Notes: a model not told the origin generated them from the letters alone. A stretch of DNA of 64,000 bases from Alphaproteobacteria bacterium (GCA_018826515.1 JAHKAM010000011.1:1-64000); one strand, 5' to 3'; counted from the first letter of the stretch, positions 52,603 through 61,206 are shown. Numbers and translations: made by a program.

Positions 52603-53132
52603 GCCGGCGTCATCGAGGCGGTGTTGCCCGGAAGCCGGCAGCGGCCGAGCACGTTGTTGTGGCCGATCTCATAGCCTTCCGCGGGGATGTCGAGGCAGTC
52701 GACCCACTGCAGCGGCTCGGTGTCGGAGACGACGATCCCGCCGCCCTCGTCGCAGTAGACCTCGACGAACGGGGCGAAGGCGGTGGAGCGGGTGACCACG
52801 GCCGCATCAACGACGCTGCACGAGAAGCCGCCACGACGGACGACCCGTTCGGCGTATTCGAGGGTTTCGGACGCGTTCATTTCCTCGCGGAAGCCGCGAT
52901 CCCCGCCCCGACGACCGTAGTTCATTTCACGCCGTGAGCTGGCGATGCGCGTCGGGGTGGTGGAGTCCAGGCCGAGGTTGCTGGAGGCGCGGGCCTCGAT
53001 GCCATAGGCCTCGACATGGCCGTTCGGGGTGAAGCTTCCGGGCACCGAATAGCTCTGCGCGAGCACGGGGGTGGCGGCGAAGACCACGGCCGTGGCGGCC
53101 GAGGCGATGAGGATATGGGACAGGCGAGGCAT
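52578..53132 (-). CDS. Secreted Cys protein, paralogue A (unknown family)
   Basis: A 184-residue protein with a signal peptide (MPRLSHILIASAATAVVFAATPVLAQ in part). The mature region contains TPTRIASSRREMNYGR, then FSCSVVDAAVV, YCDEGGGIVVSDTEPLQWVDCLDI and GRCRLPGNTA in part. The four cysteines and the GGGIVVSDTEPLQ block recur in the next gene, so they are paralogues. I recognise no known family. GGAGG lies near the start. It probably has its own promoter in the 274-bp gap upstream. Confidence 0.75.
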   Translation of the reverse strand: MPRLSHILIASAATAVVFAATPVLAQSYSVPGSFTPNGHVEAYGIEARASSNLGLDSTTPTRIASSRREMNYGRRGGDRGFREEMNASETLEYAERVVRRGGFSCSVVDAAVVTRSTAFAPFVEVYCDEGGGIVVSDTEPLQWVDCLDIPAEGYEIGHNNVLGRCRLPGNTASMTPAQSDPARN

Positions 53133-53406
53133 GGGCGGTCTCCTCCGGAGGGTATGATCACTCCGGTCGCGGCGGACTGCCGAAGGTTTCGGCCTGTTGC
53201 GGTCAGCGCGGAGCGGAGAACAGTCGCGGGAAATGTACTGGCGTCTTCACATTAAACTCCAGATTGATGCTGATCAGACGGGAAAGTCAAACCGCTCCGG
53301 AGTACCGGTGCATTCAACCCGAAGTTCAGATCCGCCGGGACCCGGGAGGGAACCGGACAGACAGCCCGGCGGACCGCCGCGCTGCCAACTCGGGCGGCCT
53401 TTGAGG

Positions 53407-53886
53407 TCAGGGTCCGGTCGGGCGGGCGCGGTCGGCCAGACCGGCGTTGCCGGGCAGGGTGCAGGCGGCGACGACGCGCTGACGGCGGCCGGCCTGACCG
53501 GCGTCCGGCGCCAGGTCGAGGCAGTCGGTGACCTGGAGCGGGTCGGCGTCGGCGATGATGACGCCGCCGCCCTCGACGCAATCGATCTCGATCAGGGAGC
53601 CGCCGTTGCGGGTCCGGCCGATGATCGCGGCCTCGGCGACGGCGCAGACCAGACCGGCGCGGGCCACGGCGTCGGCGGCCTGGTTCTCGACCGAAGGCCC
53701 GACCGGGGCGTTGCGGCCCCGGTTCATTTCCTCGCGCGAGCCGGCGATGCGGCTGGGCGTCCCGGCCGTCACGCCGAACTGGCCGGGCGTGTAGATGCGC
53801 AGCCCCTCGGGCTCCCTCGCGCTCTGGGGCAGGGCGAGCGCGGGCCCCGCGAGGCTCGCCAGCAGCAGGACGAGGACCGACCGCAT
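53407..53886 (-). CDS. Secreted Cys protein, paralogue B (unknown family)
   Basis: A 159-residue exported protein (signal peptide MRSVLVLLLASLAGPALA). It shares with paralogue A the blocks TPSRIAGSREEMNRGR, LVCAVAEAAII, DCVEGGGVIIADADPLQVTDCLDL in part and AACTLPGNAG, with all four cysteines conserved. The linker between the EEMN block and the first cysteine differs. Its start overlaps the stop of the DUF3298 lipoprotein gene, so it is cotranscribed with it. Confidence 0.75.
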   Translation of the reverse strand: MRSVLVLLLASLAGPALALPQSAREPEGLRIYTPGQFGVTAGTPSRIAGSREEMNRGRNAPVGPSVENQAADAVARAGLVCAVAEAAIIGRTRNGGSLIEIDCVEGGGVIIADADPLQVTDCLDLAPDAGQAGRRQRVVAACTLPGNAGLADRARPTGP

Positions 53887-54752
53887 CAGTTCGCCGCGGG
53901 CGCGGGGGCGGGGGCCATGGCGGGGGTGACGTCGCCGGTCTTGAGCAGTTGTCCCGCGAAATCGTCGGCATAGGCGACCGCGAGCAGGGAGCGGAAACCG
54001 CTGACCGGCAGGGCGATTTCATAGGCCCCCTCGACCCGCGGGCCGACCTGATAGGGGTTGATCAGGAAGATCAGCCCCGCAACCTTGCCGGGGGTGGAGC
54101 CGGGGGCGAGGACGAAGGCGGTGTCGGCGGCGCGAGGGCAGGATGCGCCCGGCCGTCCGCCAAGCGAGATCGAGGTGCTGTCGGGGACGCGCGCGCGCCG
54201 GGCGGCGTTGATCGCCGAGCACAGGGCTTCATCAAGAATGGTCAGGTCGGCGCCCTTGCGGAACAGGTCGGCGAGGCCGATCCGGCGCTTCAGCGACTTG
54301 TCCCAAAGAATGCCGCTGGTCAGGGTGTTGGGGTTGGCGCCCCCCGAATAGTCGAAATCCACCCGCTTGAGGCTGAGCAGCTTGCCGGTCTCGGCGGCGA
54401 CGGTGACGGTGAGGGTCTTTTCGTATTTGGGTCGTCCGGTGTCGGCCCCGGCCTCGGTCAGCTCACCCTGGGCGCCCTCGGTGAACTGGCGCAGCAGTCG
54501 CACCTCCTCGGCATAGAGGCGGGCGTGAAGATCGGGCTGGGGCCGGATGGCGTCGGGCAGGGTCAGGCGGACGTCGGCCCAGGGGGTCTTCGATTCAAAC
54601 GCCAGCGGCGCGGCGGCGTCGGCCGGGGTCACGGTCGCCGTCTCGCCTGCGGCGGCGGGACGGTCGCCGGGGGCGGGCTCGCGATCGCGGTTGCAGGCGG
54701 ACAGGCCGGCGGCGAGGGCCGCGGTCAGCAGCAGGGCGCGAAAAGCGGACAT
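53886..54752 (-). CDS. DUF3298/DUF4163 lipoprotein
   Basis: A 288-residue lipoprotein: MSAFRALLLTAALAAGLSAC, lipid cysteine at residue 20. The C-terminal half shows the DUF3298 pattern LLSLKRVDFDYSGGANPNTLTSG in part, then RIGLADLFRKGAD and VAGLIFLINPYQVGP. Related proteins (RsiV, PdaC accessory regions) sit outside the membrane; the role is unknown. It starts 12 bp after ubiA ends and overlaps paralogue B, forming an operon with ubiA. Confidence 0.85.
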   Translation of the reverse strand: MSAFRALLLTAALAAGLSACNRDREPAPGDRPAAAGETATVTPADAAAPLAFESKTPWADVRLTLPDAIRPQPDLHARLYAEEVRLLRQFTEGAQGELTEAGADTGRPKYEKTLTVTVAAETGKLLSLKRVDFDYSGGANPNTLTSGILWDKSLKRRIGLADLFRKGADLTILDEALCSAINAARRARVPDSTSISLGGRPGASCPRAADTAFVLAPGSTPGKVAGLIFLINPYQVGPRVEGAYEIALPVSGFRSLLAVAYADDFAGQLLKTGDVTPAMAPAPAPAAN

Positions 54753-54763
54753 GCGGGACTCCT

Positions 54764-55759
54764 TCAGAACGGCCACGATACAGCGCCGAGAATGATGGCG
54801 AAAAGCAGAATGAAGCCCGCGTCGCGGTTGGAGCGGAACAGGCGCAGGGCGAGGGCGGGATCGTCGGAGCGGGTCCGGTTGACCTGCCAGGCGAGATGGG
54901 CGGCGAAGGCCGGGACGGCGACGTAGAACAGGGGCCCGAGGCCGGCGGTCGCCCCGGCGCCCACGGTCAGGATGACCGTCAGGATGTAGAAGAAGGCGAC
55001 CCCGTCGCGGACCTTCGGGCCGAGGCGGCGGGCCGAGGATTTGACCCCGACCATGGCGTCGTCCTCGATGTCCTGGAGCGCGTAGAGGGTGTCGTAGCCG
55101 AGGGTCCAGAAGACGAGGCCGAGGTAGAGGAGGAGGGCAGACGTCGCGAGACCCCCGAGGCGGAGTGGAAAGTCCACGAGGCCGATCACGGGGTAGAATC
55201 CCATCGCCAGATAGACGGCGGTGGCGGCCGCGAACCCCATCAGGACGCCCCAGTTGAAGGTCAGGCCGAGCCAGGCCTGGGGCCACCAGGTGATCCGCTT
55301 CATGAAGGGGTAGGCGGCGACGAGGGCGAGGGAGGCGACGCCGAGGGCGATGGCGGTCAGGCCGAGGGTCAGGAGGATCAGCAGGCTGATCAGACTGCAG
55401 ACGACCACGAAGGCCAGCGCCTGTTTCACCGAGATCTGGCCCGAGGGGATGGGCCGCAGGGCGGTGCGGGCGACCTTCGCGTCGATGTCGCGGTCGACGA
55501 TGTCGTTGAAGGCGCAGCCCGCGGCCCGCATCAGGCCGGCGCCGAGGGCGAAGCCGAGGAACAACCAGGCGTCATAGAGGTCCGGCGCCTTGCGGTGCTG
55601 GGCGAGGGTCAGGGCGATGCCCTGCCAGCCGGGCAGGAGCAGCAGCCAGATGCCGATCGGGCGATCGAACCGGCCCAGCTTCAGCCACGGCTTGAGACCT
55701 TCCGGCGCGTGACGGTCGACCCAGTTCGTCGGGGCGTCGGGAAGCGGGGCGGAGGTCAT
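54764..55759 (-). CDS. ubiA: 4-hydroxybenzoate polyprenyltransferase
   Basis: A 331-residue UbiA prenyltransferase for ubiquinone synthesis. Both aspartate-rich motifs are present: AFNDIVDRDIDAKVARTALRP (NDxxDxxxD) and YALQDIEDDAMVGVKSSARRLG in part. About eight or nine transmembrane helices. The start MTSAPLPDAPTNWVDRH at 55759 excludes a false extension through the repeat element upstream. It joins 4-hydroxybenzoate to the polyprenyl chain at the inner membrane. Confidence 0.95.
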   Translation of the reverse strand: MTSAPLPDAPTNWVDRHAPEGLKPWLKLGRFDRPIGIWLLLLPGWQGIALTLAQHRKAPDLYDAWLFLGFALGAGLMRAAGCAFNDIVDRDIDAKVARTALRPIPSGQISVKQALAFVVVCSLISLLILLTLGLTAIALGVASLALVAAYPFMKRITWWPQAWLGLTFNWGVLMGFAAATAVYLAMGFYPVIGLVDFPLRLGGLATSALLLYLGLVFWTLGYDTLYALQDIEDDAMVGVKSSARRLGPKVRDGVAFFYILTVILTVGAGATAGLGPLFYVAVPAFAAHLAWQVNRTRSDDPALALRLFRSNRDAGFILLFAIILGAVSWPF

Positions 55760-55817
55760 GGGGTGGAGATAGCCTGTCGGAGGGGGAGGGTGAAGGGTGG
55801 CGGTGAGGGGCGCGCGT

Positions 55818-55967
55818 TCTCCCTCCCCCGAAGTGGGGAGGGATGTCGGCGCGAAGCGACGACAGGGTGGGGAAGAGCGAAACCGGGCGTCGGTGGTGCG
55901 GGACTGGCGTTCCCCACCCGGGCTCGGCTGCGCCTCGCCGTCCCTCCCCATAAAGGGGAGGGAGAAA
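55818..55967. repeat. 150-bp nested palindromic intergenic element
   Basis: The ends TTCTCCCTCCCC and GGGGAGGGAGAA are inverted copies. Each side also carries its own small hairpin (CTCCCC...GGGGAG), and inner TCCCCACCC pairs with GGGTGGGGA. Aligning the left 39 nt with the complement of the right 39 nt gives roughly 27 matches. The loop is about 37 bp. It resembles REP/BIME-like repeats scattered in Caulobacterales genomes and is not coding. It lies upstream of ubiA. Confidence 0.75.
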
Positions 55968-56470
55968 CGACGGCGCATGACTCTTCGCCGCCGGTGCAGG
56001 CGGTTGGGGGAGGGCGCGGAGCGGCCGGGCCTCGCCCGGTGCGAATGTGTTTTACCGTTTCGACGAAGCAGACCGCCCCGCGTAGCCGTTTTCCACGCGC
56101 CCTCCGGCTGGCGGCCCTTGCTTCGGGCCTTACCGGATCTCCGCCGCAGCCATTGCTGGCTGCGACGCGCGGCGGACAGGGCTTACGTCAGCGGCCCGCA
56201 CATTCAGCGCGCGGCGAGCAAGCGGAAGGCCATCCATCGACCTCCGCGAGGACCCCCGAGGTATCCGTCCCCCGGGCTTCATCGCTCGACCACAGCCCGC
56301 CGACATCGGGGAGTTGGATCCGACGCCCTCCCCACCGACGGGATGGGGAGGAGTCTGGCACGGGTCCCGGCCATGATGGCTGGTGACGCTGTAATTTTTG
56401 AAAGACGAGCGGAGTCAGAGGGTTGGCGAGGCGGGATATGCTGACAATCGGCGGATAGCAACATCGCGAT
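55968..56470. other. Non-coding block between two repeat elements, no supported gene
   Basis: About 500 bp without a convincing gene. Open frames exist on several strands but lack a ribosome site, and their translations are Arg/Pro/Ser-rich with no domain. A short CCCTCCCC...GGGGAGG hairpin lies near 56330-56358. A TTTTTGAAAGACG stretch at 56394 is unusually AT-rich. The block may be a decayed gene or a repeat-family member. Confidence 0.45.
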
Positions 56471-56630
56471 CCCTTCTCCCATTGGGAGAAGGTGCCCCGT
56501 AGGGGCGGATGTGGGTCGGCTGGTGGAAGCGGCGAAGCCGCCCCCTGGCGGACGACCCACACCCTTTCGCGCAAGAACGACCGCTTCGCGCTCGTGCGCT
56601 CAAGCCCTCTCCCAATGGGAGAGGGAGCGC
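56471..56630. repeat. Compound palindromic element (REP-like)
   Basis: Two small hairpins, CCCTTCTCCC-A-TTGGGAGAAGG (56471-56492) and CCCTCTCCC-AAT-GGGAGAGGG (56605-56625), are in mirror positions. Between them GTGGGTCG (56511-56518) pairs with CGACCCAC (56553-56560). The element ends within a few bases of the amt stop, so it may also serve as a terminator or mRNA stabiliser for amt. Confidence 0.7.
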
Positions 56631-56633
56631 CCC

Positions 56634-57950
56634 CTACGAATGAACCGTCTCGCCATGCTGGGTGTAGTCGAGGCCTTCGATTTCCTCCTCCTTCGGCACG
56701 CGCAGACCGGTGGTGAATTTGCAGATCATGAGGATCAGGAAGGTGCCGATGGCGCTCCAGGCGATGACGGCGACAAGGCCGATGGCCTGGTTGAGCAGGT
56801 TGGCGCCGGCCGCGGCGGGGTTGATGGCGGCGGTGGCCAGCACGCCGGTCAGCAGGGCGCCGACGATGCCGCCGACGCCGTGCACGCCGAAGGCGTCGAG
56901 GCTGTCGTCGTATTTCAGGGCGCGCTTGAGCCAGACGGCGCCGGCATAGCAGGCCGGGCCGCAGACGAGGCCGATGATGAAGGCGCCCTTGGGATCGACC
57001 AGGCCGGCGGCGGGGGTGATGCCCACCAGGCCCGCGACGAGGCCGGAGAGCAGGCCCAGCAGGGTCGGCTTCTTGTGGTCGAACCACTCGACGGCGGTCC
57101 AGGCGAGGGCGGCGGCGGCGGCGGCGAGGAGGGTGTTGAAGGCGGCGACGGCGGCGATGCCGTCGGCGGCCCAGGCCGAGCCGGCGTTGAAGCCCAGCCA
57201 GCCGACCAGCAGCAGGCCGGCGCCGATGGCGGTGTAGGCCAGATTGTGCGGGGCCATATTGTCCCGCCCGTGGCCGTGACGCGGGCCCAGCACGAGGGCG
57301 GCGACGAGGCCGGCGACGCCGGCATTGACGTGGACCACGGCCCCGCCGGCGAAGTCGAGCACGCCCAGCGAACCCATCCAGCCGCCCCCCCAGACCTGAT
57401 GGCAGATCGGCGCATAGACGATCAGGTGCCAGAGGAAGAAGAACAGGATGGAGGCCGAGAATTTGATCCGCTCGGCGAAGGCGCCGGCGATCAGGGCCGG
57501 GGTGATGATGGCGAAGGTCAGCTGATAGGCGATCCAGAGGAACTCCGGCAGGCCGGGGGCCAGGCTGTGGGCGGTGGTCGGCGTGACGCCGTTCAGGAAG
57601 GCGGCCTGCAATCCGCCGATGAAGCCGTTGGTCGCCTCGCCGCTGGAGCCGAAGGACAGGCTGTAGCCGGCGATGAACCAGAGCACGGTGACGATGGCCA
57701 TGGCGGCGGTGGAGTGGGCGATGGTGGCGAGCACGTTCTTGCGCCGCACCATGCCGCCGTAGAACAGGGCCAGACCGGGCAGGGTCATCAGCAGGACCAG
57801 CGCCGTCGAGGTCAGGATCCAGGCCGCCGAGGCCTCATTGAGCTCCAGCGGCGCCTGGTGGGCGAGCAGGGCGGGCGCGGCGGCGAGAGCCGGGCCGGCG
57901 GCCAAGATGGCGGGAAGGCTGAGAAGGGCGGGGAGAAGGCGGGTCTTCAT
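56634..57950 (-). CDS. amt: Ammonium transporter
   Basis: A 438-residue Amt/MEP/Rh channel with a cleavable signal-like N-terminus (to about residue 23) and eleven transmembrane helices. The conserved conducting histidines are in GGAVVHVNAGVAGL and FGVHGVGGIVG, the ligand-site region in APICHQVWGGGWMG and the phenylalanine gate near AFAERIKF. It takes up ammonium under nitrogen limitation. A glnK gene, usually adjacent, is absent: upstream is a 490-bp non-coding gap and downstream a repeat. I start at MKTRLLPALLSL; the longer frame is not supported. Confidence 0.95.
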   Translation of the reverse strand: MKTRLLPALLSLPAILAAGPALAAAPALLAHQAPLELNEASAAWILTSTALVLLMTLPGLALFYGGMVRRKNVLATIAHSTAAMAIVTVLWFIAGYSLSFGSSGEATNGFIGGLQAAFLNGVTPTTAHSLAPGLPEFLWIAYQLTFAIITPALIAGAFAERIKFSASILFFFLWHLIVYAPICHQVWGGGWMGSLGVLDFAGGAVVHVNAGVAGLVAALVLGPRHGHGRDNMAPHNLAYTAIGAGLLLVGWLGFNAGSAWAADGIAAVAAFNTLLAAAAAALAWTAVEWFDHKKPTLLGLLSGLVAGLVGITPAAGLVDPKGAFIIGLVCGPACYAGAVWLKRALKYDDSLDAFGVHGVGGIVGALLTGVLATAAINPAAAGANLLNQAIGLVAVIAWSAIGTFLILMICKFTTGLRVPKEEEIEGLDYTQHGETVHS

Positions 57951-58150
57951 GCGGCGGGGTCCGAGGCTGGAGACAGATGGCTCGGCTCGAACCGCGTTCG
58001 GGGCCGCGGATAGGGATAGGAACCTATTGCAGCGCAGCAGGCAAATCATTTCGTGTGCGGTGCAAAAACTTGCTGTGACGCTGCGTGGTGCGGCACACCA
58101 GGCTGACGTTACGGCACGTCCTGACCGCTGGTGTTCGCGCCTGCGGGGAG
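57951..58150. other. amt upstream region, no gene
   Basis: This holds the amt promoter. A palindrome ATAGG-AA-CCTAT lies at 58015-58026 and a TGGTG/CACCA pair about 58085-58101. I looked for sigma54 (-24/-12) and NtrC sites and found only half-matches. The rest of the gap up to the epimerase gene is filled by the long inverted repeat. Confidence 0.4.
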
Positions 58151-58386
58151 AAGGTTCATCACCAAGGACACGAAGGGATCACGAAGGACACGAAGGGTCC
58201 GGAGAGGATGACTGGGCCGGATTCGCCTTTCGGGCTTTGGAAGACTCTGGATCGAGGCCAAGGCCTCGATCGGACTGAGGCGGCGAAGCCGCGATCGGTT
58301 GGGAGGCCAAAGACGCCACCGGTCCGGGACCGCCGCAGTCCCTTCGTGTCCTTTGTGATCCCTTGGTGTCCTTGGTGACGAACCTT
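58151..58386. repeat. 236-bp element with 47-bp terminal inverted repeats
   Basis: The arms (58151-58197 and 58340-58386) are inverted copies with 44 of 47 matching bases. Each arm contains two tandem copies of a CACGAAGG-type unit (AAGGACACGAAGG). The core has its own perfect palindrome, GATCGAGGCC-AA-GGCCTCGATC (58250-58271), a CGGC-GAA-GCCG hairpin and GGTCC/GGACC. There is no open frame of note, so it is a non-autonomous, MITE-like or REP-like element or a large structured RNA/DNA. No target-site duplication was evident by eye. Confidence 0.85.
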
Positions 58387-58440
58387 CCGTCCTCGCCGGG
58401 CGGGCGCCGGCGACGACGCGCGATCCGTCGGGGGGCTGGG

Positions 58441-59463
58441 TCAGACGCCGTAGAAGTCGCGGTACCAGTCGACGAAGCGTTTGACCCCGACGTCGATCGC
58501 GGTGGAGGGGGCGTAGCCGAAGGCGGCGTTGGTTTCGGTCACATCGGCCTCGGTGCGGGTCATCTCGCCGTCCTGGGTCGGCATGACGTTGAGGATCGCC
58601 TTGCGGCCCAGCACCTGTTCCAGCACCGCGATGTAGCGGGCCAGCGGCTCGCGGCGCCCGGCGCCGAGGTTGAGGATGCGCCAGGGGGCGACGCCGCTCG
58701 TGCCGGGATTGGGGGCCTCGGCCCGCCAGGCGGGGTCCTTGCCGGGGACATCGTCCAGGGCGGCGACGACGCCGTCGACGATGTCGTCGACATAGGTGAA
58801 GTCGCGCTCCATGGCGCCGGCGCCATAGACGTCGATCGGCCGGCCCTCGAGGATGGCGCGGGTGAATTTGAACAGGGCCATGTCCGGCCGGCCCCACGGG
58901 CCATAGACGGTGAAGAAGCGCAGGCCGGTCGAGGGGATGCCGAAGATGTAGGCATAGGCGTGGGCCATGGCCTCATTGGCGATCTTGGTCGCCGAATAGA
59001 CATTGAGCGGGTGGGCCACGCCCTGCTGCACCGAGAAGGGCAGGGCGGCGTTGGCGCCGAACACCGAACTGGTCGAGGCGAACACCAGATGCTCGGCCTT
59101 CACGGCGCGGGCGCCCTCCAGCACGGTCAGGAAGCCGACGACGTTGGAGTCGATATAGGTCTCGGGGTTTTCGACGCTGTAGCGGATGCCGGCCTGGGCC
59201 CCGAGGTGGACGATGCGGCGCGGCGCGTGCTTCGCGAACAGGGCGGCCATGCCGTCGCGGTCGGCGAGATCGAGCGTGTGATGGATGTAGCGGGGCTCGG
59301 TCAGCAGGATGTCGAGCCGGGCCTGTTTCAGGGCGGGGTCGTAGTAGTCGTTGAGGTTGTCGACGCCGATCACCGTCTCGCCGCGCGCCAGCAGCCGCCG
59401 GGCGGTGTGGAAGCCGATGAAGCCGGCCGAGCCGGTGACGAGGACGGGGCCCTGGGTGGTCAT
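58441..59463 (-). CDS. NAD-dependent epimerase, UDP-glucuronate 4-epimerase-like
   Basis: A 340-residue extended SDR. VLVTGSAGFIGFHTARRLL binds NAD; the catalytic Ser/Tyr/Lys lie in FASTSSVFGAN and NVYSATKIANEAMA. TVYGPWGRPDMALFKFTRAIL and GAMERDFTYVDDIVDGVV are typical of UDP-glucuronate 4-epimerases. It provides UDP-galacturonate or a related sugar for surface polysaccharide. The start MTTQGPVLVTG at 59463 directly precedes the first strand. It follows the alpha-glucosidase gene by 37 bp on the same strand. Confidence 0.9.
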   Translation of the reverse strand: MTTQGPVLVTGSAGFIGFHTARRLLARGETVIGVDNLNDYYDPALKQARLDILLTEPRYIHHTLDLADRDGMAALFAKHAPRRIVHLGAQAGIRYSVENPETYIDSNVVGFLTVLEGARAVKAEHLVFASTSSVFGANAALPFSVQQGVAHPLNVYSATKIANEAMAHAYAYIFGIPSTGLRFFTVYGPWGRPDMALFKFTRAILEGRPIDVYGAGAMERDFTYVDDIVDGVVAALDDVPGKDPAWRAEAPNPGTSGVAPWRILNLGAGRREPLARYIAVLEQVLGRKAILNVMPTQDGEMTRTEADVTETNAAFGYAPSTAIDVGVKRFVDWYRDFYGV

Positions 59464-59500
59464 GGGTTTGCGATAGCGCCGGGCGGGCGGGTCCGCCACC

Positions 59501-61123
59501 TCATATCGACGGACTTCGCGTGATCCGGCCGGCCAGCGGCGGCAGCGTGTCCGATGCGGCGGCGTTGACGGAGTCGATGACGACCGGGGCGCCGTCGGGC
59601 GTCCAGGTCACGATCTCATGGCCGAGGTTGAAGACGCAGGTCAGGGTCTGGTCGCCGTGGCGGCGCTCGAAGGCGAGGAGCGGGGCGGGGGCGTCGAGGA
59701 AGCGCAGGGCGCCGAGGCGCAGGGCCGGCTCGCGCTTGCGCAGGGCGATCAGACGGCGGGTCAGGTTGAGGATGGAGGACGGGTCCGGGTCCTGACGATC
59801 GACGGCCATCGCCGGGTGGCGCGGATCGACCGGCAGCCACGGCTCGACGGCGGAGAAGCCGGCATGGGGGGCGTCGGCGCGCCACGGCATGGGCGTGCGG
59901 GCGCCGTCGCGGCCCAGGGTCTCGGGCCAGTTGGCGATGGCCTCGGGGTCGACGAGGCGGTCGAAGGGGACCTCGGCCTGGGGCAGGCCCAGCTCCTCGC
60001 CCTGATAGACGAAGACATTGCCGCGCAGGCTGAGCAGCAGGAGCATGGCCATGCGGGCGAAACGGTCGGGGTCGCGGCCCTCGGCCCAGCGCGAGACGGC
60101 GCGCGGGGCGTCGTGGTTGGAGAAGGCCCAGGCGGGCCAGCCCTGGCCGGGGCGGCCATCCCAGGCGGCGTTGGCCCTGCGCACCAGATCGGGGGTCAGT
60201 TCGCCCGCATACAGATAGGAGAAGCCGTAGGCGCTGTTGAGATGGCGGTCGTCGGCGGTGAAGGCCTGCATCTCGGGCTCGGCGTCGGGGCCGACGACCT
60301 CGGCGACGCTGAAGCGGCCGGGGTATTGATCCATCAGGGCGCGGACGCGGGCGAGGAAGGCGGGGATCCGCGGCCAGGACTGGTTGTGGACATGGGACTG
60401 GAAGTCGAAGGGGCGGGTGCGCTTGCCGGGCGGGGCGGGCGGATTGTCCGTCAGCGCCGGGTCGTGCATGGCGAAATTGATGGCGTCGAAGCGGAAGCCG
60501 TCGACCCCGCGGTCCAGCCAGAAGCGGGCGGCGTCGAGCAGGGCGTCCTGCACCGCGACATTGTGCAGGTTGAGCTGCGGCTGTTCGGGCAGGAAATTGT
60601 GCAGATAGTACTGGCCGCGGCGGGCGTCCCAGGTCCAGGCGGGGCCGACGAAGACGGACTGCCAGTTGCTGGGCGGGGACCCGTCGGGTTTCGCCTCGGC
60701 CCAGACGTACCAGTCGGCCTTCGCCGCGCCGCGCGACTGGCGGCTGTCCTTGAACCAGGCGTGCTGGTCCGAGGTGTGGGCGAGGACGAGGTCGGTGATG
60801 ATCTTCAGGCCGAGGGCATGGGCGCGTTCGATCAGGCGGTCGAAATCGGCCAGGCTCCCGAACACCGGATCGACGTCGCAATAGTCGGCGACGTCATAGC
60901 CGAAATCCTTCATCGGCGAGGTGAAGAAGGGGCTGATCCAGACGGCGTCGACGCCGAGCGAGGCGATGTGGTCGAGGCGGGCGGTGATCCCGGCCAGGTC
61001 GCCGACGCCGTCGCCGTTGCTGTCGGCGAAACTGCGCGGATAGACCTGATAGATGACCGCGCCGCGCCACCAGTCGGCGTCGCCGGGCGAAGAATTCAGC
61101 GGGTCTGGAACCGGATCGGTCAC
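59501..61123 (-). CDS. GH13 alpha-glucosidase (oligo-1,6-glucosidase-like)
   Basis: A 540-residue GH13 enzyme without a signal peptide, so cytoplasmic. Conserved regions: WWRGAVIYQVYPRSFADSNGDGVGDLAGI in part, DLVLAHTSDQHAWF, GVDGFRFDAINF (nucleophile Asp), FSVAEVVGPD (acid/base Glu) and FSNHDAPRAVSRWAEG. The lack of a calcium-site extension and the QPQLNLHN motif fit alpha-glucosidases that hydrolyse maltose or isomaltose oligosaccharides. Start is GTG 61123; the longer frame is not homologous. Divergent from the next gene by 83 bp. Confidence 0.92.
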   Translation of the reverse strand: MTDPVPDPLNSSPGDADWWRGAVIYQVYPRSFADSNGDGVGDLAGITARLDHIASLGVDAVWISPFFTSPMKDFGYDVADYCDVDPVFGSLADFDRLIERAHALGLKIITDLVLAHTSDQHAWFKDSRQSRGAAKADWYVWAEAKPDGSPPSNWQSVFVGPAWTWDARRGQYYLHNFLPEQPQLNLHNVAVQDALLDAARFWLDRGVDGFRFDAINFAMHDPALTDNPPAPPGKRTRPFDFQSHVHNQSWPRIPAFLARVRALMDQYPGRFSVAEVVGPDAEPEMQAFTADDRHLNSAYGFSYLYAGELTPDLVRRANAAWDGRPGQGWPAWAFSNHDAPRAVSRWAEGRDPDRFARMAMLLLLSLRGNVFVYQGEELGLPQAEVPFDRLVDPEAIANWPETLGRDGARTPMPWRADAPHAGFSAVEPWLPVDPRHPAMAVDRQDPDPSSILNLTRRLIALRKREPALRLGALRFLDAPAPLLAFERRHGDQTLTCVFNLGHEIVTWTPDGAPVVIDSVNAAASDTLPPLAGRITRSPSI

Positions 61124-61206
61124 GCGGGGCCTTGTGATGCAATGCGTCCGGACTTTGCAACGCCCGGCCGTCGGGCGATAGGTGGGCGGATGGCGGAGCG
61201 TGAAGG

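Noticed and set aside
55797-56444. Plus-strand frame of about 215 codons in the ubiA-amt gap
   Set aside because: It starts inside a palindromic repeat, has no ribosome site, and is Arg/Pro-rich without any motif.
56188-57087. Minus-strand frame running from amt into the repeat block
   Set aside because: Its amt part is an off-frame reading of the transporter, and the rest crosses a palindromic element.
57951-58150. Sigma54 promoter and NtrC site for amt
   Set aside because: Only half-matches such as TTGCAC or GGTGCA were found, with wrong spacing for -24/-12.
58151-58386. Insertion sequence
   Set aside because: There is no transposase frame between the inverted repeats; it can only be a non-autonomous or structural element.
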